DNA of 10,943 nt, from NCBI GenBank assembly GCA_001797415.1, contig MGPL01000017.1, positions 1 through 10,943 of the forward strand, in the 5' to 3' direction. Position numbers and translations under genes: made by a program. The notes beneath the pieces were generated by a model. It was not told the origin of the DNA and did no database searches. It saw only the letters and a list, made by a program, of their open reading frames with translations. This DNA is from Deltaproteobacteria bacterium GWA2_55_10 (GTDB lineage: Bacteria > Desulfobacterota > GWC2-55-46). Positions 6,255 through 10,943 of this stretch are shown here, one piece after another (position 1 is the stretch's first letter; every line of letters starts with the position of its first letter).

Positions 6255-6350
6255 ATGGCAACCGCAAAAAAGGCTACCGCAAAGAAGAAGACCACGGCAA
6301 AGAAGACCACCAAGAAGGCCGCGCCGAAGAAGTCAGGCTGCTGCCGCTAA
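6255..6350 (+). CDS. 31-residue lysine-rich histone-H1-like peptide ending in Cys-Cys-Arg
   Basis: A very short gene with an excellent ribosome binding site, AAAGGAGG at 6242-6249, five bases before ATG 6255, and TAA at 6348-6350. The peptide begins MATAKKATAKKKTTAKK and ends PKKSGCCR. It has 11 Lys, 7 Ala, 6 Thr, one Arg and no acidic residue, giving a net charge near +12. Composition and the repeated KKxT/KKA pattern resemble the tails of bacterial histone-H1-like proteins, which bind DNA or RNA without sequence preference. The pair of cysteines near the C-terminus is not part of that pattern and could bind metal or form disulfides; this is inference. The gene stands alone, divergent from gatC, with its own TTGACA box. 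The good translation signals are the main reason to believe it; low complexity makes homology hard to judge. Confidence 0.75.
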   Translation: MATAKKATAKKKTTAKKTTKKAAPKKSGCCR

Positions 6351-6362
6351 ATTAGACCGGAA

Positions 6363-6393
6363 CGGAAGGGGAGAGGGCCTCTCTCCCCTTCCG
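6363..6393 (+). other. Strong GC-rich hairpin without U-run after the histone-like gene
   Basis: CGGAAGGGGAGAG (6363-6375) pairs perfectly with CTCTCCCCTTCCG (6381-6393) around a GGCCT loop. It lies 12 nt after the stop codon. No T-run follows, so it is not a standard intrinsic terminator; it may protect the 3' end of the short mRNA or act with Rho. The rest of the gap to 6532 shows only an unpaired TTGACA (6438-6443) with no good -10. Confidence 0.65.
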
Positions 6394-6532
6394 CAGACAA
6401 GCCCGCTGACAATACCTCGTTTCTCTTTCCCGCTGCCTTGACAACCGAACACTGTTCTCAAAACTGCGTCCCGCTCTTCTTCGCCCCTGACCTGAAGCGT
6501 ATCCTGAGCGAACCGTTGATGTGGAGTGGAAA

Positions 6533-7324
6533 ATGAAAGTTGCGTTCATACAGACGTGCCCTGAATTCGGAGATGTTAAGGCGAATGTCGAGGCAGCGGT
6601 AAAGAGGATCGCGAGAATTGATGCGGAGCTTGTCGTTTTGCCGGAGCTCTTTTCAACCGGATATCAGTTCCGGGGCAGAAAGGAGCTGCTGGACCTTTCG
6701 GAAGAGGTCTCCTCCGGCTATGCCGTAAAAAGGCTTAAAGAAGTCGCAGCCGACAAGGGGGCCTGGATAGTAGCCGGGCTTGCCGAGAGGGCAGGCAGGA
6801 AGGCCTATAATTCCGCCGTGCTCGTCGGCCCGAAGGGCCACATCGGCACCTACCGCAAGGCGCACCTTTTCTGGGACGAGAAGAAATACTTCGATAAAGG
6901 CAACACTCCCTTCATGGTCTATAAGGCCGGCAAGGCCAGGGTCGGCATGATGATATGCTTTGACTGGGTCTTCCCCGAAGCCGCGAGGACCTTGAGCCTC
7001 ATGGGCGCGGAGATAATCTGCCACCCTTCGAACCTGGTCCTGCCTTTCTGCCCGGACGCGATGATAACCCGCTCGCTCGAGAACAGGGTCTTTACCATAT
7101 CAGCCAACAGGGTCGGGACAGAGACCCGGGTCAAGGGGAAAGCATTGAAGTTCATCGGCACGAGCCAGGTCACATCCCCCATGGGAGAGGTACTTGTGAG
7201 GGCCGGAAGGGTCAGGGAACAGACCGGTGTGGCCGAGATAGACCCCAGGGACGCCAGGGCCAAAAATATCACCCCAACGAACCACATTTTCAAGGACAGG
7301 AGGAAGGACCTTTTCAGGCTGTAG
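6533..7324 (+). CDS. Carbon-nitrogen hydrolase (nitrilase superfamily)
   Basis: A complete 263-residue protein of the nitrilase/amidase superfamily with the full catalytic triad: Glu38 in VVLPELFSTGY, Lys109 in YRKAHLF and Cys142 in GMMICFDW. The later motif LENRVFTISANRVG is also typical of the family. Such enzymes cleave non-peptide C-N bonds (amides, N-carbamoyl groups or nitriles) in the cytoplasm. Overall length and motifs are closest to aliphatic amidase or N-carbamoyl-putrescine-amidase-like branches, but the substrate cannot be assigned. I chose ATG 6533 because GGAG (6523-6526) sits six bases before it and the family usually begins MKVAFIQ; GTG 6521 would add four residues and overlap that site. 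It is a lone gene between the histone-like gene and the nuo operon, with no visible terminator before the nuo promoter region. Confidence 0.9.
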   Translation: MKVAFIQTCPEFGDVKANVEAAVKRIARIDAELVVLPELFSTGYQFRGRKELLDLSEEVSSGYAVKRLKEVAADKGAWIVAGLAERAGRKAYNSAVLVGPKGHIGTYRKAHLFWDEKKYFDKGNTPFMVYKAGKARVGMMICFDWVFPEAARTLSLMGAEIICHPSNLVLPFCPDAMITRSLENRVFTISANRVGTETRVKGKALKFIGTSQVTSPMGEVLVRAGRVREQTGVAEIDPRDARAKNITPTNHIFKDRRKDLFRL

Positions 7325-7383
7325 ACGAACAAAACGCAGTTAAACCACATAGTTGTATCCTTCGCTCCGCTGGACCCCTCTAT

Positions 7384-7400
7384 TTGTATACAGTATACAA
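7384..7400. promoter_or_regulatory. Perfect 17-bp palindrome, likely operator of the nuo promoter
   Basis: TTGTATAC (7384-7391) and GTATACAA (7393-7400) are exact inverted repeats around one central A. The right edge is eight bases from the -35 box of the nuo promoter. GTATAC half-sites of this form are typical of dimeric regulators such as the FadR/FCD branch of the GntR family, but the binding protein is not known here. Confidence 0.7.
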
Positions 7401-7408
7401 TTTTCCCC

Positions 7409-7437
7409 TTGACAAAGATTACGAGTTGTTTTATCTT
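7409..7437 (+). promoter_or_regulatory. nuoAp: Main candidate promoter of the nuo operon
   Basis: A perfect TTGACA (7409-7414) and TATCTT (7432-7437) are spaced by 17 nt. Transcription would begin near 7444, leaving a leader of about 75 nt before nuoA. Confidence 0.65.
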
Positions 7438-7465
7438 GCCTCCTATCTGGCGAGCTTAGTATAAC
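7436..7465 (+). promoter_or_regulatory. Second possible promoter upstream of nuoA
   Basis: TTGCCT (7436-7441) and TATAAC (7460-7465), spaced by 18 nt, form a weaker alternative start about 28 nt further downstream. It overlaps the -10 of the first promoter. Confidence 0.35.
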
Positions 7466-7517
7466 AGTTGGAACACCGGGGGGAGTATTCTGCCCGGCGT
7501 ATTTTAACGGGGTATGC

Positions 7518-7880
7518 ATGCTTAATTATCTGCCGATACTTGTGATGATGGGGATCGCCACTGCGATGGCGCTCGGCGTGCTTTTCCTGAGCTTCCTGCT
7601 CCGCCCGAATAACCCCTACAGGGAGAAACTCGCTCCATGGGAGTGCGGCCTCGAGCCCATTGGCGACGCCAGCACCGGTCATTTCAAAGTCCATTTCTTC
7701 ATAATCGCCATACTTTTCGTATTATTCGACGTTGAGACCCTCTTCCTTTTCCCCTGGGCCGTAAACCTGACGGAAGAGGCTCTTGCAATCCCGATTTTCA
7801 TAGAAATGATCGTCTTCATAGTCGTTCTGGCAATAGGTCTCATATACGCATGGGCAAAAGGCGCCCTGGATTGGGTTTAA
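7518..7880 (+). CDS. nuoA: NADH-quinone oxidoreductase subunit A
   Basis: A 120-residue membrane protein of normal NuoA length. NuoA belongs to the membrane arm of complex I next to the quinone entry point. Three hydrophobic helices are evident, roughly residues 5-28, 58-80 and 89-112. The loop after the first has the signature APWECGLEPIGDAS with Glu42-Cys43-Gly44, and the second helix contains the conserved acidic FDVE (Asp71, Glu73) followed by FLFPWAV. ATG 7518 has only a weak ACGGGG site at 7507-7512. It is the first gene of nuoABCDE(F); nuoB follows after six bases. The operon's promoter and a 17-bp palindrome lie upstream, so regulation at this point would control the whole complex. 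Confidence 0.96.
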   Translation: MLNYLPILVMMGIATAMALGVLFLSFLLRPNNPYREKLAPWECGLEPIGDASTGHFKVHFFIIAILFVLFDVETLFLFPWAVNLTEEALAIPIFIEMIVFIVVLAIGLIYAWAKGALDWV

Positions 7881-7886
7881 AGGTTG

Positions 7887-8504
7887 ATGGATAATTTTTC
7901 CCGTAAAGCTCACGAAGGTGCCTTGCCGCAGTCCGGTGGAAAGCTGGAGGACTCCTTCCTTTTCACGACGATTGAGAACGTCGCCGAGGTCCTCAGGAAG
8001 AACCCGGTCGTAACAGCGGTCAAAGAGCACAACATCACCAGGAACATAGCGAACTGGGGGATATCCTCATCGCTCTGGCCGATGTCCTTCGGTCTTGCCT
8101 GCTGCGCCATCGAGATGATAGCCACCGCCTGTTCAAGGTACGACACCGACAGGCTCGGCATCGTCTTCAGGCCTTCGCCCCGCCAGTCCGACGTAATGAT
8201 AGTCGCCGGCACAATGACCAAAAAAATGGCCCCGCTCCTGAAGAGGCTCTACGACCAGATGGCCGAGCCCAGGTATGTCATCGCGATGGGCGGGTGCGCC
8301 TCCGCGGGCGGCCCTTACAATACCTATGCCGTCGTGCAGGGCGCTGACCTCGTGGTGCCCGTTGACGTCTATGTCCCTGGCTGCCCTCCGAGGCCGGAGG
8401 CCCTTATCTTCGGCTTCCTCCAGCTCATGGAAAAGATAAAGAGGGAGAGCCCGTTCGTCCTCGAGCAGAAGAACATAAAGGGCTTTGAGGGGGCCGGCAG
8501 ATGA
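7887..8504 (+). CDS. nuoB: NADH-quinone oxidoreductase subunit B
   Basis: A 205-residue protein holding iron-sulfur cluster N2, the last electron carrier before quinone in the hydrophilic arm. The four cluster ligands are visible: adjacent Cys72-Cys73 in LACCAIEM, Cys137 in GGCAS and Cys166 in PGCPPRP. Further signatures are NWGISSSLWPMSFG, RPSPRQSDVMIVAGT and PYNTYAVVQG. The N-terminus before residue 56 is a variable extension of the kind found in longer NuoB proteins. I start at ATG 7887; a TTG at 7884 directly before it is in frame, but AAAGG (7879-7883) would abut it. The last bases overlap the nuoC start by four (ATGA), indicating coupled translation. Confidence 0.97.
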   Translation: MDNFSRKAHEGALPQSGGKLEDSFLFTTIENVAEVLRKNPVVTAVKEHNITRNIANWGISSSLWPMSFGLACCAIEMIATACSRYDTDRLGIVFRPSPRQSDVMIVAGTMTKKMAPLLKRLYDQMAEPRYVIAMGGCASAGGPYNTYAVVQGADLVVPVDVYVPGCPPRPEALIFGFLQLMEKIKRESPFVLEQKNIKGFEGAGR

Positions 8505-9004
8505 CCCGCTTCGATAAGAAGCCTGAGCTTACAGCCAGGCTCAAGGACACCTTTCATAACAATATCCTCGAGGTCTCTGATTTCAGGGACGATCTCACAA
8601 TAGTCGTGGACAAGGGCGCGCTCCTGCGCATCATGGAGTTCCTCAAGACCGACAACGACTTCAGGATGAATTACCTGGTCGACGTATGCGGGGCGGACTA
8701 TCTGACTCGCTCGCCCAGGTTCGACGTGGTATACCACCTGTACTCTATCTTCAACAGGCAGAGGATCAGGGTAAAGATCAGGGTGAACGACAAGGAGACA
8801 GTGCCCAGCGTTACAGGCCTGTGGAGCGCCGCGAACTGGCCTGAGCGCGAGACCTTTGACATGTTTGGCGTGACCTTCGAGGGGCATCCGGACATGAGGC
8901 GCATCTACCTGGCCGAAGACTGGGAAGGGCATCCTCTGCGCAAGGACTACCCCTTGAGGGGCTATAAAGACAAGTACAACCCCTTTGGGGAAGAGAAGGA
9001 ATAA
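8501..9004 (+). CDS. nuoC: NADH-quinone oxidoreductase subunit C
   Basis: A 167-residue 30-kDa-type subunit in the quinone-reducing arm; it carries no cofactor and supports NuoB and NuoD. The family signature ERETFDMFG is at residues 115-123, followed by VTFEGHPDMRRIYL, EDWEGHPLRKDYPL and the end YNPFGEEKE. The N-terminal alpha/beta domain includes MNYLVDVCGADYL. The gene is separate from nuoD, unlike the fused nuoCD of enterobacteria. It overlaps nuoB by four bases, and nuoD starts 12 nt after its stop. Confidence 0.97.
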   Translation: MTRFDKKPELTARLKDTFHNNILEVSDFRDDLTIVVDKGALLRIMEFLKTDNDFRMNYLVDVCGADYLTRSPRFDVVYHLYSIFNRQRIRVKIRVNDKETVPSVTGLWSAANWPERETFDMFGVTFEGHPDMRRIYLAEDWEGHPLRKDYPLRGYKDKYNPFGEEKE

Positions 9005-9016
9005 CGAGCCGATTCC

Positions 9017-10222
9017 ATGGCCGAAATAATCAACGAAATAGATAACGGCGAAATCATTACTAAAGAGCTCAGCCTCCACCTCGGGCCGCAGCACCCGTCC
9101 AGCCACGGCGTTCTGCACCTTGTGATAAAGCTGCAGGGCGAGAGGGTTACGGACTGCCAGCCGGAGATCGGCTATTTGCACAGGGGCACCGAGAAGATAG
9201 CGGAGAACCTCCTTTATCACCAGTTCGTCCCCTATACCGACAGGCTCGACTACATGTGCGCCATGAGCAACAACCTGGCGTATGTAATGGCAGTCGAAAA
9301 GCTCCTGGGGCTGGATATTCCCGACAGGGCCAAGTACATAAGGGTCATAGCCGCGGAGCTCTCCAGGATAGCCGGGCACCTCATGGGCCTTGGCGCGTGG
9401 GCCGTGGACCTCGGCGCGATGACCATCCTCCTTTACGCCGTCAGGGAGAGGGAGATAGTACTCGACATATTCGAACAGGTATGCGGCGGGCGTCTTACTC
9501 CCACTTATATGAGGGTGGGCGGCGTAAGGTACGAGTTCACTGACGAGGTCAAGGAGTCCTGCCGCCAGCTCGTGAAGATGCTGCCCGGCAAGCTTGACGA
9601 GTACGAGACCATACTCACGGGCAACAGGATATGGCTCGACAGGAACAAGGGAGTCGGGCGCATATCAGCCCAGGACGCCATCAACCTGGGCCTATCCGGC
9701 CCGGCGCTTCGCGCCAGCGGCGTCAAATGGGATATCAGGAAGGACGAGCCGTACCTTGTCTATGACAGGGTCGACTTCGATGTCCCGGTCGGAGAGAACG
9801 GCGACTGCTTTGACAGGTATATGGTCAGGGTCACGGAGATGAGGCAGTCGGTCCGCATCATCGACCAGTGCCTGCGTGACATGCCCGACGGGCCGTTCGC
9901 CTCGGAGAACACGGAAATAGTGCCGCCGCCCAAAAAAGACGTATACACGAACATGGAGAACCTCATCCATCATTTCAAGTACGTCTCTTCGGGCTTCAAG
10001 GCCCCCAAGGGCGAAATATATTCGGCGATAGAGGCGCCCAAGGGCGAACTGGGCGTGTATATAGTCGGAGACGGCACAGAGCGCCCCTACAGGCTTAAAT
10101 TGAGGGTCCCCTCGTTCATGAACCTGCAGGCCTTGAACGACATGGTCAAGGGACAGTACCTCGCTGACGTTATCGCGGTCCTTTCAAGCATAGACCCGGT
10201 CTTCGGCGAGTGCGATAAATAA
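9017..10222 (+). CDS. nuoD: NADH-quinone oxidoreductase subunit D
   Basis: A 401-residue 49-kDa-type subunit, related to the large subunit of [NiFe] hydrogenases, that forms the quinone-reduction site with NuoB. HLGPQHPSSHGVLHL (21-35) is the conserved loop; His30 and Tyr79 (RLDYMCAM) correspond to the quinone-contacting His and Tyr of Thermus Nqo4. Other family blocks are IGYLHRGTEKIAE, AAELSRIAGHLMGLGAWA, RVGGVRYEF, TGNRIW and GLSGPALRASG. The nickel-binding Cys residues of hydrogenases are absent, as expected. The chain ends FGECDK, where most relatives end in Arg. ATG 9017 lacks a strong ribosome binding site, so translation may be coupled to nuoC. Downstream is a 168-nt gap of hairpins before nuoE. 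Confidence 0.97.
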   Translation: MAEIINEIDNGEIITKELSLHLGPQHPSSHGVLHLVIKLQGERVTDCQPEIGYLHRGTEKIAENLLYHQFVPYTDRLDYMCAMSNNLAYVMAVEKLLGLDIPDRAKYIRVIAAELSRIAGHLMGLGAWAVDLGAMTILLYAVREREIVLDIFEQVCGGRLTPTYMRVGGVRYEFTDEVKESCRQLVKMLPGKLDEYETILTGNRIWLDRNKGVGRISAQDAINLGLSGPALRASGVKWDIRKDEPYLVYDRVDFDVPVGENGDCFDRYMVRVTEMRQSVRIIDQCLRDMPDGPFASENTEIVPPPKKDVYTNMENLIHHFKYVSSGFKAPKGEIYSAIEAPKGELGVYIVGDGTERPYRLKLRVPSFMNLQALNDMVKGQYLADVIAVLSSIDPVFGECDK

Positions 10223-10226
10223 TATT

Positions 10227-10372
10227 TATCTGAGTTGCGTGAAACGCAACCAGATAGGCAATCCAGGGAAGGATTGCCAAATTGCGAGATATGAATCGAG
10301 CAATTTGTGAGACTTATGCCGAATTCAGTTCGGCTAAGTCGTTGCTGAAAAGTCCAGGATGGACTTTTCAGC
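10227..10372 (+). repeat. Array of five consecutive stem-loops between nuoD and nuoE
   Basis: Five hairpins of different sequence fill the gap almost without spacers. H1, 10227-10256: TATCTG/CAGATA plus GTTGCG/CGCAAC with one bulged A and a TGAAA loop. H2, 10257-10278: perfect GGCAATCC/GGATTGCC, AGGGAA loop. H3, 10279-10306: AAATTGC/GCAATTT, tandem GA/GA mismatch, then GAT/ATC. H4, 10311-10340: GACTTA/TAAGTC plus GCCGAA/TTCGGC with one bulged T and a TTCAG loop. H5, 10344-10372: perfect 13-bp GCTGAAAAGTCCA/TGGACTTTTCAGC with a GGA loop. No long open frame or T-run follows. It could be a dispersed repeat cluster, an mRNA-processing or stability region, or a structured RNA. The pairings are seen directly; the role is unknown. 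Confidence 0.85.
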
Positions 10373-10390
10373 CTTTAATAGACGATTAAT

Positions 10391-10861
10391 ATGCTTTCAG
10401 CGGAAGCAAAAAAAGAACTCCAGGCGGCCTTAGGCAAGTACCACAACAAAAGGTCCGCCGTAATGGAAGCCTTGAGGATAGCGCAGAGGGAAAACGGCGG
10501 CCATCTCACCAGGCAGGCGATGGACGAGATAGCCTCCATCCTCGAGATGCGCGCCGTAGAGGTCAACGCCGCCGCGGCCTTCTATACGATGTACAACATC
10601 GACAAGCCCGTGGGCAGGTACCATATCCAGGTATGCAGGAACATCTCCTGCTCGCTTATGGGCGCGGACCACATCATAAAGCACATGGAGAAGGTACTCG
10701 GCATGAAGACCGGGGAGACTACCTCGGACAAGAAGTTCACCCTCTCCACGGTCGAGTGCCTCGGCTCATGCGGGACTGCCCCCATGATGCAGGTCAACGA
10801 CGATTTTCACGAGAACCTGAACGAAGCCAAGATAGACGAGCTTCTCAGGAACATGAAATAA
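10391..10861 (+). CDS. nuoE: NADH-quinone oxidoreductase subunit E
   Basis: A 156-residue 24-kDa-type subunit that binds [2Fe-2S] cluster N1a in the NADH-oxidising module. The four ligands are present: Cys82 and Cys87 in VCRNISCSL, and Cys123 and Cys127 in ECLGSCGTAP. An N-terminal helical domain (residues 1-70, with RENGGHLT and AAAFYTMYN) precedes the thioredoxin-like domain, in the normal order. The start MLSAEAKKEL is typical and no better in-frame start exists, yet there is no Shine-Dalgarno-like sequence in the 18 bases before ATG 10391; the 13-bp hairpin H5 ends at 10372. The gap from nuoD is 168 nt, in contrast to the tight nuoABCD spacing. nuoF begins 58 nt downstream. Confidence 0.96.
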   Translation: MLSAEAKKELQAALGKYHNKRSAVMEALRIAQRENGGHLTRQAMDEIASILEMRAVEVNAAAAFYTMYNIDKPVGRYHIQVCRNISCSLMGADHIIKHMEKVLGMKTGETTSDKKFTLSTVECLGSCGTAPMMQVNDDFHENLNEAKIDELLRNMK

Positions 10862-10864
10862 CAT

Positions 10865-10893
10865 GGCAAGCAGCCCCCGATGGGCTGGCTGCC
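10865..10893 (+). other. Hairpin between nuoE and nuoF
   Basis: GGCAAGCAGCCC (10865-10876) pairs with GGGCTGGCTGCC (10882-10893), 10 of 12 pairs, loop CCGAT. It begins four bases after the nuoE stop. There is no T-run, so full termination is unlikely; nuoF continues the operon. Confidence 0.65.
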
Positions 10894-10919
10894 GTAAACA
10901 GGCTATAAAGAATTCATAA

Positions 10920-10943
10920 ATGGAAAAAGTACTCCTTAAAAAT
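10920..10943 (+). CDS. nuoF: NADH-quinone oxidoreductase subunit F, first eight codons only
   Basis: ATG 10920 opens a frame encoding MEKVLLKN up to the window edge. This is a plausible NuoF N-terminus, and nuoF is the expected next gene after nuoE; NuoF binds NADH and FMN. Only eight residues are visible, so the call rests mainly on gene order. There is no strong ribosome binding site directly upstream. Confidence 0.65.

Noticed and set aside
6056..6313. 85-residue Phe/Val-rich minus-strand frame resembling a membrane protein
   Set aside because: The hydrophobic run is just the complement of AAG/GCC lysine-alanine codons of the histone-like gene.
6438..6443. TTGACA as promoter of the carbon-nitrogen hydrolase
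   Set aside because: No acceptable -10 hexamer lies 15-19 bases downstream.
6521..6532. GTG start for the carbon-nitrogen hydrolase
   Set aside because: The GGAG at 6523-6526 fits ATG 6533; the GTG would overlap it and has no site of its own.
7363..7374. TTCGCTCCGCT-like fragment that could be another remnant of the GTCATT repeat family
   Set aside because: Only about a dozen bases match the inner part of the repeat and the diagnostic ends are absent.
8369..9379. 336-residue open frame on the minus strand
   Set aside because: It lies antisense to nuoC and nuoD, which have unmistakable family motifs; the frame stays open because of codon bias on the opposite strand.
10227..10372. CRISPR array
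   Set aside because: The five stems differ in sequence and there are no regular direct repeats or spacers.

Overview
The window (about 10.9 kb, moderately GC-rich genes separated by AT-richer gaps) reads as ordinary chromosomal DNA of a free-living Gram-negative bacterium. Split nuoC and nuoD genes, a GatCAB amidotransferase operon, lipobox-type lipoproteins and the protein styles point to a deltaproteobacterial/Desulfobacterota-like or Nitrospirota-like lineage. That placement is an impression from family resemblance, not a measured result. No phage, CRISPR array, transposase, tRNA or rRNA gene is visible.

Layout. Positions 1-758 (+): the 3' end of a GalT-type nucleotidyltransferase gene followed by a complete Nudix hydrolase. 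Positions 831-1312 (+): a small secreted protein of unknown function with a strong terminator. Positions 1325-2635 (+): two tandem paralogous lipoprotein genes, each with its own promoter-like sequence and its own terminator; the two terminators share the same hairpin core. Positions 2636-6065 (-): an inverted-repeat (REPIN-like) element, then the gatC-gatA-gatB operon read leftward, with a second, single copy of the repeat between gatA and gatB. Positions 6183-6350 (+): a promoter and a 31-residue, lysine-rich, histone-H1-like peptide ending in Cys-Cys-Arg. Positions 6533-7324 (+): a carbon-nitrogen hydrolase with an intact Glu-Lys-Cys triad. Positions 7384-10943 (+): the start of a complex I operon, with a perfect 17-bp palindrome just upstream of a TTGACA promoter, then nuoA, nuoB, nuoC, nuoD, nuoE and the first eight codons of nuoF.

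How the genes work together. GatCAB makes Gln-tRNA(Gln) and/or Asn-tRNA(Asn) by transamidation. NuoA-F are parts of NADH:quinone oxidoreductase: NuoB, C and D form the quinone-reducing arm, NuoE and F belong to the NADH-oxidising module, and NuoA is in the membrane. The remaining genes have no evident joint pathway.

The most unusual feature is the 168-nt gap between nuoD and nuoE. Nearly all of it (10227-10372) consists of five consecutive stem-loops of different sequence, placed immediately before an nuoE that lacks a visible Shine-Dalgarno sequence. Another hairpin follows nuoE. These structures, the REPIN-like repeats in and after the gat operon, the Cys-ended histone-like peptide, the lipoprotein pair and the palindrome at the nuo promoter are the points most worth following up.
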